64,000 nt of DNA from Ornithinibacillus xuwenensis (GTDB lineage Bacteria > Bacillota > Bacilli > Bacillales > Amphibacillaceae): positions 496,001 to 560,000 of the forward strand of contig NZ_JBDIML010000002.1 in NCBI RefSeq assembly GCF_039614845.1, read 5' to 3'. Positions within the stretch are counted from its first letter, which is position 1; the number at the start of each line of letters is the position of its first letter. The position numbers were made by a program, and so were the translations under genes. Below the pieces are notes generated by a model. It was not told the origin of the DNA, did no database searches, and worked only from the letters and a program-made list of their open reading frames with translations. Positions 8,690 to 16,570 of this stretch are shown here, piece after piece.

Positions 8690-9415
8690 ATGAAGAAGTT
8701 AGTAGCAATAGTTGCTACGGGAATCATGCTTGCTAGCCCAGTATTAAGTGCTTCCGCAGAGGAGTATGAAGTTAAAAAAGGAGATACTCTTTGGGACATT
8801 GCACAAGAGTTTGATACAACTGTAGATTCATTACTTGAAATAAATGACCTAAACTCTGATATGCTATATCCAAAACAGAAACTTGCAGTCTATAAAAAAT
8901 ATTTAGTAGAAAAGGGAGATACATTATATGGTATCTCAAAAGACCATGATGTCACAGTAGACGAATTAAAGGAATGGAATAAATTAACAACTGATTTGAT
9001 TATCGTTGGACAAGAACTCATCATCAAAGAAGCAAAAGAAAAAGCAGTAGCTGCTGCAAGTACGTCAAAACCAACTGAAGTAAAATCTAGTACAGCTAGT
9101 AAGAAAGAAGATAGTCAACCAGATGGTGAAACGATAAGTGTTGTGGCAACAGCATATACAGCAGATTGTGAAGGGTGCTCTGGGATTACTTATACAGGAA
9201 TCAATCTAAATAATGATCGAAACGCCAAAGTAATTGCAGTTGACCCATCCATCATTCCACTTGGTTCAAAGGTTTACGTGGAAGGCTATGGATATGCTAT
9301 AGCTGGTGATATAGGTGGTGCCATAAAAGGAAATCGAATTGATATCCATGTACCAACGAGACAAGAAGCACTTAACTGGGGCGTAAGAAACGTAAAAGTT
9401 ACCGTTATTGAGTAA
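8690..9415 (+). CDS. Secreted LysM-3D domain cell-wall protein (YocH-like)
   Basis: Predicted secreted peptidoglycan-binding hydrolase. ATG at 8690 follows GAAGGAGGG; the in-frame codon at 8663 lies before that site. 241 residues: signal peptide about 1-24 (cleavage after ASA), LysM repeat 1 about 26-68 (EYEVKKGDTLWDIAQEF), LysM repeat 2 about 70-113 (YLVEKGDTLYGISKDH), a Ser/Thr/Lys linker, then a C-terminal 3D domain from about 150. The 3D domain shows AVDP, GDIGGAIKGNRIDIHV, the aspartates for which it is named. The architecture is that of B. subtilis YocH, a WalR-regulated muralytic enzyme. A single-gene unit with its own terminator. Confidence 0.9.
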   Translation: MKKLVAIVATGIMLASPVLSASAEEYEVKKGDTLWDIAQEFDTTVDSLLEINDLNSDMLYPKQKLAVYKKYLVEKGDTLYGISKDHDVTVDELKEWNKLTTDLIIVGQELIIKEAKEKAVAAASTSKPTEVKSSTASKKEDSQPDGETISVVATAYTADCEGCSGITYTGINLNNDRNAKVIAVDPSIIPLGSKVYVEGYGYAIAGDIGGAIKGNRIDIHVPTRQEALNWGVRNVKVTVIE

Positions 9416-9420
9416 AGGAA

Positions 9421-9454
9421 ATGGAGGCATTCAAAAGAATGCTTCCATTTTTTA
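9421..9454 (+). terminator. Terminator after LysM-3D gene
   Basis: Perfect 12-bp stem ATGGAGGCATTC/GAATGCTTCCAT with AAAA loop, followed by T-rich sequence. Confidence 0.88.
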
Positions 9455-9473
9455 TATACATATTTTATATGAA

Positions 9474-9614
9474 TTAAAATTGAATGTTAATGGAGTCTTG
9501 ATCAGGTTCTGTAGGTGTAATAACTTCACCAGAGCCATTGTTAGCTTTTGAAACGCCAATCGCACCAAACGCTAACACTAACATGAGAAATAGAGCTATT
9601 AATAATTTTCGCAT
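9474..9614 (-). CDS. Small secreted peptide, 46 residues, unknown function
   Basis: A short leftward ORF: ATG at 9614, TAA at 9474, with the strong ribosome site GGGGAGG 7-8 bases upstream. The product starts MRKLLIALFLMLVLAFGAIG, a positively charged N-terminus followed by a hydrophobic core, so it has a good signal peptide or single anchor; the remaining piece is about 20 polar residues ending DSINIQF. No cysteine, so no lipobox and no disulfide. Size and layout resemble exported pro-peptides of the Phr kind, but no Rap gene is adjacent, so that role is only a possibility. I do not recognise a family. Confidence 0.6.
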   Translation of the reverse strand: MRKLLIALFLMLVLAFGAIGVSKANNGSGEVITPTEPDQDSINIQF

Positions 9615-9841
9615 CAGAACTTCCTCCCCAAAAAATTTCCCATAATTGATAGTATAATGATGTACATGCGATTAGACAACAAGATTTCCGAAAAAAAATA
9701 AGGGAAATCTTACAAATAGATGAATGAATAGGAAGCAAGTATAGACGATGACTCTAAACTAGGAAAGCTAATAGATCGAATGTATCCAGCTGGTAGTAAA
9801 CATTTAGATTAGATTATGATAAACTATATATGATTAGCTAT

Positions 9842-9856
9842 TTGGCAACGCTTTCA
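9842..9856 (+). promoter_or_regulatory. Candidate cre (CcpA) site before kbl
   Basis: TTGGCAACGCTTTCA fits the cre consensus WTGNAANCGNWNNCW with one mismatch. It lies 35 bp before the kbl ATG, a place where bound CcpA could block transcription. Confidence 0.45.
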
Positions 9857-9890
9857 CAATTGTGGAAAAATATACATAGGAGGTCATCAT

Positions 9891-11081
9891 ATGACTAGTA
9901 AAGCATTGGATAACTTTTTAAATGACAACCTTGAAGAATTAAAAGCACATGGATTATATAATGAAATCGATCCCGTTCAAGGTGCAAACGGACCTAAAAT
10001 AAATATTAACGGAAAATCTCTAATTAACCTTTCATCCAATAATTACTTAGGACTTGCAACGGATGAACGATTAAAAAAAGTAGCAAAAGAAGCTGTCGAC
10101 TCGCATGGTGTTGGAGCAGGAGCTGTTCGTACGATTAATGGAACATTAAATTTACATATTGAGCTAGAGAAAAAGCTAGCTGAATTTAAGGGCACGGAAG
10201 CCGTAATATCGTATCAATCAGGATTTAACTGTAATATGGCTGCAATATCCGCTGTTATGGATAAAAACGATGCGATACTATCAGATGAATTAAACCACGC
10301 ATCTATTATTGATGGTTGCCGCCTATCAAAGGCAAAAATCATTCGATTTGGTCACTCCGATATGGATGATTTACGTCTGAAAGCAAAGGAAGCAGTAGAA
10401 TCTGGACTCTATAATAAAATTATGGTGATTACAGATGGCGTTTTCTCAATGGATGGAGATGTTGCAAAGCTTCCTGAAATCGTTGAAATAGCAGAAGAAT
10501 TTGACTTAATCACCTATGTTGACGATGCGCATGGTTCAGGCGTATTGGGGAAAGGTGCAGGAACTGTTAAGCACTTTGGATTACAGGATAAAGTTGATTT
10601 TCAAATGGGTACTCTATCTAAAGCAATCGGTGTTATTGGAGGCTATGTTGCAGGTAAAGCAAACCTAATTGATTGGTTAAAAGTACGCTCGCGTCCATTC
10701 CTATTTTCTACTGCTGTATCTCCAGCAGATGCAGCGGCAAGTAAAAGAGCGATTGAAATTCTAATGGAGAGTACGGAATTACATGATAAACTATGGGAAA
10801 ATGGAAACTATCTAAAAGCTGGTTTGAAGAAGCTAGGCTTTGATATCGGTGATAGTGAAACACCAATTACACCGTGTGTAATTGGAGAAGAGAAAGCCGC
10901 ACAAGAATTTAGCAAGCGTTTGTTTGATGCTGGGGTCTATGCCAAGTCAATTGTTTTCCCAACTGTTCCAAAAGGGACTGGTCGTGTAAGAAATATGCCG
11001 ACAGCAGCACACAGCAAGGAAATGCTTGATGAAGCGATTGCTGCCTATGAGAAAGTCGGAAAAGAAATGGGCTTAATCTAA
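9891..11081 (+). CDS. kbl: 2-amino-3-ketobutyrate CoA ligase (glycine C-acetyltransferase)
   Basis: PLP enzyme of the alpha-oxoamine synthase family that splits 2-amino-3-ketobutyrate with CoA into glycine and acetyl-CoA, the second step of threonine breakdown. 396 residues, the normal length. SSNNYLGLA near the N-terminus, DDAHGSGVLGKGAG in the cofactor site, and the PLP lysine Lys244 in TLSKAIGVIGGYVAG are visible. ATG at 9891 follows AGGAGG. The next gene encodes threonine dehydrogenase, which makes its unstable substrate, so the pair forms a pathway operon. Related 7-keto-8-aminopelargonate synthases (BioF) are the alternative, but the tdh partner decides. Confidence 0.93.
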   Translation: MTSKALDNFLNDNLEELKAHGLYNEIDPVQGANGPKININGKSLINLSSNNYLGLATDERLKKVAKEAVDSHGVGAGAVRTINGTLNLHIELEKKLAEFKGTEAVISYQSGFNCNMAAISAVMDKNDAILSDELNHASIIDGCRLSKAKIIRFGHSDMDDLRLKAKEAVESGLYNKIMVITDGVFSMDGDVAKLPEIVEIAEEFDLITYVDDAHGSGVLGKGAGTVKHFGLQDKVDFQMGTLSKAIGVIGGYVAGKANLIDWLKVRSRPFLFSTAVSPADAAASKRAIEILMESTELHDKLWENGNYLKAGLKKLGFDIGDSETPITPCVIGEEKAAQEFSKRLFDAGVYAKSIVFPTVPKGTGRVRNMPTAAHSKEMLDEAIAAYEKVGKEMGLI

Positions 11082-11110
11082 ATAGAAGCATCAAAATAGA
11101 GGGGATAACA

Positions 11111-12055
11111 ATGAAAAAAATACTAGTTACTGGAGCTTTAGGGCAGATTGGCTCAGAGCTTGTTACAAAATTAAGAAATACCTATGGTGCCGAAAATATT
11201 ATTGCAACAGATATTCGAAATTCTGAAGTGATGGCAGCACAAGGTCCATTTGAGCTAGTTGATGTTACAGATGAACAACGTATATACCAAGTGGCAAAGG
11301 ACTATCAGGTTGATACCATTATGCATTTAGCTGCTCTATTATCTGCTACAGCTGAAAAAATGCCTAAGAAAGCTTGGGATATTAATATGGGTGGTCTCAT
11401 GAATACGCTCGAGGTAGCACGTGAGCTAGACCTACAATTCTTTACTCCAAGCTCTATTGGCGCATTTGGACCATCCACGCCGAAGGATTTGACGCCACAA
11501 GACACCTTACAACGTCCAACAACCATGTATGGTGTGAATAAAGTAGCGGGGGAATTACTTTGTGACTATTACTATCATCGCTTCGGAGTTGATACACGTG
11601 GGGTTCGTTTTCCTGGTCTAATATCATATATTACACCTCCAGGAGGCGGTACAACCGATTATGCGGTGGAAATTTATTATGAAGCCGTGAAAAATAAAGC
11701 TTACACCTCTTACATTGCAGCGGGTACATACATGGATATGATGTACATGCCAGATGCCCTAGATGCAATCGTATCGGTAATGGAAGCAGATCCTTCCAAA
11801 TTAATACATCGAAATGCTTTTAACATCGCAGCCATCTCAGCAGAACCGATGGATTTTGCAAGGGCTATTCAAAAGCATATACCAGAATTTACATTGTCAT
11901 TTAATGTAGACCCAGTCCGTCAGAAAATAGCGGACAGCTGGCCAAATTGCATTGATTGTTCCGCTGCTGAAGCGGAATGGGGCTTCAAGGCTAACTTTGA
12001 TATTGATAGTATGACCAAGGAAATGCTAGAAAAGATTAAAGAAAAGAATAGATAA
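11111..12055 (+). CDS. tdh: L-threonine 3-dehydrogenase, short-chain (NAD-dependent epimerase-like) type
   Basis: Oxidises L-threonine to 2-amino-3-ketobutyrate with NAD+. 314 residues of the extended SDR fold: the Rossmann motif GALGQIG at residues 8-14, the strand-end acidic residue in ATDIRN, and the catalytic Tyr-Lys in TTMYGVNKVAGELL, with the Ser in TPSSIGAFGPSTP. This is the SDR-type enzyme, unrelated in fold to the zinc-dependent medium-chain Tdh of E. coli and B. subtilis. It begins 29 bp after kbl with ribosome site AGAGGGG. Downstream is a terminator. Together kbl and tdh convert threonine to glycine plus acetyl-CoA. Confidence 0.92.
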   Translation: MKKILVTGALGQIGSELVTKLRNTYGAENIIATDIRNSEVMAAQGPFELVDVTDEQRIYQVAKDYQVDTIMHLAALLSATAEKMPKKAWDINMGGLMNTLEVARELDLQFFTPSSIGAFGPSTPKDLTPQDTLQRPTTMYGVNKVAGELLCDYYYHRFGVDTRGVRFPGLISYITPPGGGTTDYAVEIYYEAVKNKAYTSYIAAGTYMDMMYMPDALDAIVSVMEADPSKLIHRNAFNIAAISAEPMDFARAIQKHIPEFTLSFNVDPVRQKIADSWPNCIDCSAAEAEWGFKANFDIDSMTKEMLEKIKEKNR

Positions 12056-12061
12056 TGCCAT

Positions 12062-12125
12062 GGCACCCTTCTTCGCTAACTTGTCTTCAAGACAGAGGCT
12101 TAAAGCCAAGAAGGGTGCTATTTAT
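12062..12125 (+). terminator. Branched terminator-like structure after tdh
   Basis: A 12-bp outer stem (GGCACCCTTCTT with AAGAAGGGTGCT, last pair imperfect) encloses two inner hairpins, TGTCTTCAAGACA and GGCTTAAAGCC. A weak T-rich tail (ATTTATTT) follows. It sits right after the tdh stop codon. Confidence 0.6.
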
Positions 12126-12208
12126 TTGGTTAACAGCCGCTGATAAAAATAGGAAAACCAAGAATTAATGGGCATCTACTTGGTTACATAGATGCTATCA
12201 TTTCAACG

Positions 12209-12242
12209 ATAAAAAAGCTCCCTTACAATTAAGAAGGGAGCT
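12209..12242 (-). terminator. Terminator of the ykpA-like gene
   Basis: Read on the minus strand: AGCTCCCTT, loop, AAGGGAGCT, then a T-run (A-run at 12211-12216). Confidence 0.88.
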
Positions 12243-12251
12243 AATCACAAA

Positions 12252-13874
12252 TTAAACGGCATACATCTCTTTAATTTTGCTTTGTAATGCTTTATCTCGA
12301 ACATATTCATCATAGCTCATTTCCTTATCAATGATACCTTTAGGTGTTATTTCGATAAGGCGATTTGCAATACTTTCGATAAATTGATGGTCATGTGACG
12401 TAAATAGCATAGAGCCTTTAAATTTAATTAAGCCATTGTTTAATGCTTGAATAGATTCTAAGTCAAGATGGTTGGTTGGTTCATCTAATAATAGCACATT
12501 CGCATTGCTTAACATCATTTTAGAAAGCATGCAGCGTACTTTTTCACCACCAGATAATACATTGGCTTTCTTGAGAGCTTCCTCCCCGGAAAACAGCATT
12601 CTTCCTAGGAATCCACGTAAGAAGGTCTCGGTTTGATCCTCTGGTGAGAATTGACGTAGCCAGTCAACCAGTGTTAAATCGCCATTTTCAAAGTACTTCC
12701 CATTATCCTTTGGAAAATAGGATTGAGAGGTTGTAACACCCCATTTATACGTACCGGAATCAGGCTCCATTTCTCCCGTAAGGATTTTAAATAAGGTTGT
12801 TTTGGCGATGTCGTTCTTTCCGACAAACGCAATTTTGTCATCCTTATTCATAATGAAACTAACATTGTCGAGAACTTTTTCGCCACCGATGGTTTTCGTC
12901 AGGCCTTCTACACGAAGTAAATCATTACCAATTTCACGTTCTGGTGTGAACGCGATATATGGGTACTTTCTAGATGATGGTTTAATATCATCAAGAGTAA
13001 TGTTCTCTAATAATTTCTTACGTGATGTAGCTTGCCTTGATTTTGAAGCATTTGCACTGAATCGTGCGATGAACGCTTGCAATTCTTTAACTTTTTCTTC
13101 CTTTTTCTTGTTCGCTTCCTGAGCCAGTTTGGTAGCTAATTGACTAGACTCATACCAGAAATCATAGTTACCGATATAAATTTGTATCTTTCCATAGTCA
13201 ACATCTGCTATGTGAGTACATACTTTATTTAAAAAGTGACGGTCGTGGGATACAACAATAACGGTGTTCTCAAAGTTGATTAAAAATTCTTCTAACCATT
13301 GAATTGCTTGAATGTCGAGTCCGTTTGTAGGCTCATCTAGTAACAGAATATCAGGATTACCAAATAATGCTTGTGCTAGTAGTACCTTCACTTTTTGGTC
13401 AGCAGTCAGCTCGGACATTAATTTGGAATGAAGATCTTCTTCAATACCGAGACCTTTTAAAAGGATAGCAGCATCTGATTCTGCTTCCCAACCATTCATT
13501 TCAGCAAATTCACCTTCAAGCTCAGCAGCACGCATTCCATCTTCTTCTGTGAATTCTGCCTTCATATAAATTTGGTCTTTTTCTTGTTTAACAGCATATA
13601 GTCTTTCATGTCCCATTAATACCGTTTCAATGACAGAGTATTCTTCATAGGCAAAGTGATCCTGTTTTAAAACAGCTAGTCTCTCACCAGGAGACATGGA
13701 TACATTACCAGTTTGTGGATCAATTTCACCTGATAGGATTTTTAAGAAAGTCGATTTCCCAGCACCGTTTGCACCAATAACTCCGTAGCAATTTCCTGGG
13801 GTGAATTTCAAATTAACATCTTCAAATAATTTCTTATCGCCATATCGTAAACTTACATTCGTTACTGTAATCAT
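12252..13874 (-). CDS. ykpA: ABC-F family ATPase (YkpA/YbiT type)
   Basis: Soluble protein with two ABC domains and no membrane part; ABC-F proteins act on the ribosome. 540 residues from the ATG at 13874, placed by GGAGG about 10 bases upstream; the in-frame ATG at 13892 overlaps that site. NBD1 has a good Walker A (GANGAGKST) and LLLDEPTNGLD, but its signature reads ELTADQKVKV. NBD2 has a broken P-loop (GKNDIAKTT) yet a normal LSGGEKVRC signature and LLLDEPTNHLD. Between them is the interdomain linker of charged helices (QEANKKKEEKVKELQAF) typical of ABC-F. The asymmetry implies one good ATP site. Function in vivo is not known from sequence; no sign of an antibiotic-resistance linker. Confidence 0.9.
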   Translation of the reverse strand: MITVTNVSLRYGDKKLFEDVNLKFTPGNCYGVIGANGAGKSTFLKILSGEIDPQTGNVSMSPGERLAVLKQDHFAYEEYSVIETVLMGHERLYAVKQEKDQIYMKAEFTEEDGMRAAELEGEFAEMNGWEAESDAAILLKGLGIEEDLHSKLMSELTADQKVKVLLAQALFGNPDILLLDEPTNGLDIQAIQWLEEFLINFENTVIVVSHDRHFLNKVCTHIADVDYGKIQIYIGNYDFWYESSQLATKLAQEANKKKEEKVKELQAFIARFSANASKSRQATSRKKLLENITLDDIKPSSRKYPYIAFTPEREIGNDLLRVEGLTKTIGGEKVLDNVSFIMNKDDKIAFVGKNDIAKTTLFKILTGEMEPDSGTYKWGVTTSQSYFPKDNGKYFENGDLTLVDWLRQFSPEDQTETFLRGFLGRMLFSGEEALKKANVLSGGEKVRCMLSKMMLSNANVLLLDEPTNHLDLESIQALNNGLIKFKGSMLFTSHDHQFIESIANRLIEITPKGIIDKEMSYDEYVRDKALQSKIKEMYAV

Positions 13875-14106
13875 GTAATGGTTTTCCTCCAAAATAAGTA
13901 CTTCAAGGTTAGCTTAAGGGATTTAAAGGTTTTCGTCAATGTAAAACCTTGATTTTAACGGTATTTTGGACAATTTAACAAAAATAATTTAAAAATAGTC
14001 TTGTATATTTCTTGTTTTTTAGGTAAAGTTTTGGTATATCAGTTTATTTTTCTGAGTGTAGAAAGAGAAATACTCGGGTTGTGTAAGTTTGAGTGGAGGG
14101 GAAAAC

Positions 14107-14721
14107 ATGAGAGAAAGGACTATCTACTTTGTCTTTACAGATACAGGGACATACCTTTCAAGACTAATAAATCTCTATACAAATAAACCATTAAATCATG
14201 TATCAATCGGTTTTGATCATGAATTAAAAGAGGTTTATAGTTTTGGTAGAATTAATCCTAAGAATCCATTTAGTGGTGGATTTGTTCGTGAAGATATAAG
14301 AGGAGACTTTTTGAAAAACTCTAGTTGTGGAGTCTATACACTTAATATAACGGAAGAAGAATATATAAACATTCGTCATCATATCAAAGAGATAGAAAAA
14401 CGTGCTGCCGATTATAAATATAATTTTATTGGATTAATTGGAATTCTATTGAAAATTAATATCCGTAGAAAAAATGCATTCTTCTGTTCCCAATTCGTGG
14501 CAACTGTATTACAGGACGCTGAATCAATTAAACTATCAAAACCTACCAACTTTATTACAGCAGCAGACATCCGAGAACAATCTGAACTACAGTTAATATA
14601 TCAAGGTAGATTAGGAGATTATCCGAAGCATGAGCTAGCAGAAGAAGCGCTTCTTGATCGACCGAAACAATCATTATTTAATACCGTTTCTCAAAAAGTG
14701 AAGCAATTTGTTTTACGATAA
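14107..14721 (+). CDS. Permuted papain-like (NlpC/P60 superfamily, YiiX-like) hydrolase
   Basis: 204 residues from the ATG at 14107, which has GTGGAGGGG upstream. The order of key residues, His first in LNHVSIGFD (about residue 30) and Cys later in FFCSQFVATVLQD (about residue 134), is that of circularly permuted NlpC/P60 papain-like enzymes such as YiiX. These hydrolyse amide or ester bonds; the substrate is not predictable here. No signal peptide, so cytoplasmic. The gene stands alone with its own terminator, and a SigA-like AT-rich stretch lies in the 232-bp gap before it. Confidence 0.72.
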   Translation: MRERTIYFVFTDTGTYLSRLINLYTNKPLNHVSIGFDHELKEVYSFGRINPKNPFSGGFVREDIRGDFLKNSSCGVYTLNITEEEYINIRHHIKEIEKRAADYKYNFIGLIGILLKINIRRKNAFFCSQFVATVLQDAESIKLSKPTNFITAADIREQSELQLIYQGRLGDYPKHELAEEALLDRPKQSLFNTVSQKVKQFVLR

Positions 14722-14752
14722 TTGGAAGAGCTATTATATATTTTTACTAGAG

Positions 14753-14782
14753 AAAGCTTGAGGATATACTTCCTCAAGCTTT
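14753..14782. terminator. Convergent terminator hairpin
   Basis: Perfect 12-bp stem AAAGCTTGAGGA/TCCTCAAGCTTT between two convergent genes; the T-rich side favours the rightward hydrolase gene, but it may serve both. Confidence 0.75.
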
Positions 14783-14784
14783 TG

Positions 14785-15420
14785 TTATTGCTGTTGTAAC
14801 ATGGCAGAATCTATTCCTAACGATTCATATGGTATTTTTAATTTAAAGGCTAGATTATTAGTCTCTAAGTCGATATGCTCGACACGAACCTGAAAATTAC
14901 TTTTAATGTCCATTTCGGTTACCGCGACGTAAATTTCTTCTTCAGCAGGATTAATGGTTACCCAATCTGGCATTGGTAAATATTTTTCCATGTATTCCAT
15001 AATTTTTTTATTCGGTAGCTCCAATAACCCTAACGTAATTGATTTTTGTTTTAATATGACATCACCATTATCTTGAACGAGCGGCTCTAAACGAATGGAT
15101 ATTGGAACAGTAGTAGAGAAAACAGGCAGCTCACCAGCTAAATGGACATCATCCTCTAATGAAATCCGATACTTATGCTTGGAATCCTTCAAGTACTCAT
15201 TCATGTATGCATTAATTAATTCATTAAGATTGTTCTTCGTCGTTCGAATAATAAATTCTGAGCTGCTCTGTGTCATTTCTTCTTCTTTTAATGGGCTTTC
15301 GTTGCGTTCAACGGGCCAGAAGATTAGCAGAATAATGACAGCTACAACAGCAATATTAACAATGAGTAAAGATATGAAATATTTTCTCCACTTCTTGTTT
15401 TTATTCGTTTCCTGATTCAC
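14785..15420 (-). CDS. ypmS: YpmS family membrane-anchored protein (DUF2140)
   Basis: A protein with one N-terminal membrane segment (about residues 15-37, ending IILLIFWPV) and an outside domain rich in beta strands, the DUF2140 pattern of B. subtilis YpmS. The start is uncertain between GTG codons at 15429 and 15420; AGGTG lies 7 bases before 15420, so that one is preferred (211 residues). The neighbour upstream is a YpmR-like SGNH lipase, the same pair as in B. subtilis. Biochemical role is unknown. Confidence 0.8.
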   Translation of the reverse strand: MNQETNKNKKWRKYFISLLIVNIAVVAVIILLIFWPVERNESPLKEEEMTQSSSEFIIRTTKNNLNELINAYMNEYLKDSKHKYRISLEDDVHLAGELPVFSTTVPISIRLEPLVQDNGDVILKQKSITLGLLELPNKKIMEYMEKYLPMPDWVTINPAEEEIYVAVTEMDIKSNFQVRVEHIDLETNNLAFKLKIPYESLGIDSAMLQQQ

Positions 15421-15463
15421 CCTGTACACCTACTAACAAATGAAATAAGTTCCAAATTAAAAA

Positions 15464-16351
15464 TTATTCTACAACCAAGTAGTTTAGTATTCTTTCCGCA
15501 ATACGTTGATAACCGGTTTCGTTCGGATGGAAATGATCCTCCGCAAATAAGTTTACTTCCTCACTCATAAATAAGTCCTTTGTTGGAATGAAAGTTTCCC
15601 CGTATGATTCTGCTACCTTCTTACCAATGTAGTTCCAATCGTTTACAATCATATCAAGCTCCTGAATATGCTCAAAGTATTGTTTGAAAGGATTATAGAA
15701 CCCAATAAGATAGATAGCTGCATCTGGATTCGTTTCTTTTAGTGAGCTGAATATTTTTCGTATCCGTTCTTCATAATGTACTCGCTCTTTAGCAAATACT
15801 TCATAGTTTATATCCAAAAAGTTTTCTTTAGCGACCTGCATAATATCATTGGCACCTATCGTTATTAAAACAATGTCAGCATTTTCAATTGATTGCTCTA
15901 TTTCAGGCTCTTGCAATCGGCTAATTAGTTGATCCGTTCGATTTCCGCGTTTTCCATAATTTTCAAAAACAGCTACCTGTTTTTCACGATTTAAATACGC
16001 ATCGAGTATTCCAACATAACCACCTTGTTCAGATTGATCACCAACTCCTTGCGTTAGTGAATCACCAATTGCGACAACTTTCGTTTCCTTATCCGAAAAA
16101 AATTCGATGGTGCTTTGAATTACCTCTTCAATTTCCTTTGATATTTCATCTGCAGGTGTTTTTATTTCAGAATTAGTCGATTCTTCTACTGGAGCATCAC
16201 TACTTGTATCTTCTTCATTTTCATCTGCTATTCTATTTTCTGTTTGTTTAGGTGATAAGGGTGCTGTTTGTTGTGGGTTGGACATCGTGATGCCTATCCC
16301 TAAAAGTACAAATGAAAGTATGATAATAATCATCGTTGTCGTTTTTTTCAT
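15464..16351 (-). CDS. ypmR: SGNH/GDSL hydrolase (YpmR-like)
   Basis: Exported esterase-like protein of 295 residues. An N-terminal hydrophobic segment (about 5-23) serves as signal or anchor, followed by an acidic, Ser/Thr-rich spacer to about residue 85. The four SGNH blocks are present: GDSLTQG with the nucleophile Ser, GKRGN, GAND, and DHFHPN with the Asp-x-x-His pair. ATG at 16351 follows AGGTG. Adjacent to ypmS and likely cotranscribed (43 bp gap). Substrate unknown; related enzymes act on lipids or acylated cell-wall sugars. Confidence 0.88.
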   Translation of the reverse strand: MKKTTTMIIIILSFVLLGIGITMSNPQQTAPLSPKQTENRIADENEEDTSSDAPVEESTNSEIKTPADEISKEIEEVIQSTIEFFSDKETKVVAIGDSLTQGVGDQSEQGGYVGILDAYLNREKQVAVFENYGKRGNRTDQLISRLQEPEIEQSIENADIVLITIGANDIMQVAKENFLDINYEVFAKERVHYEERIRKIFSSLKETNPDAAIYLIGFYNPFKQYFEHIQELDMIVNDWNYIGKKVAESYGETFIPTKDLFMSEEVNLFAEDHFHPNETGYQRIAERILNYLVVE

Positions 16352-16546
16352 AAGATCACACCTAAATAATTTCTGTTTATGTCGAAAAAGAATGCAATTT
16401 AAGCGAATATAACGGTTACTTTAGTGTATGAATATCGAATGCATATATCTACTCATTTTATTATATATACCCAACTTTAAAGAATTTTAAAAGTAAGTGA
16501 GCAGAATTCTGTTAATCTTTTATAAGGAGCGAATAGGAGGGAAACT

Positions 16547-16570
16547 AAAAACGCCTAAGAAGGCGTTTTT
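16547..16570 (-). terminator. Terminator of the met operon
   Basis: Perfect stem AAAAACGCCT/AGGCGTTTTT with a 4-base loop, overlapping the hom stop codon; read leftward it ends in a U-run. Confidence 0.85.

Noticed and set aside
9733..9812. Open frame with a protein-like stretch (DDDSKLGKLIDRMYPAGSKHLD)
   Set aside because: It is bounded upstream by an in-frame stop, has no start codon with a ribosome site, and is only about 26 codons; perhaps a gene remnant but not supportable.
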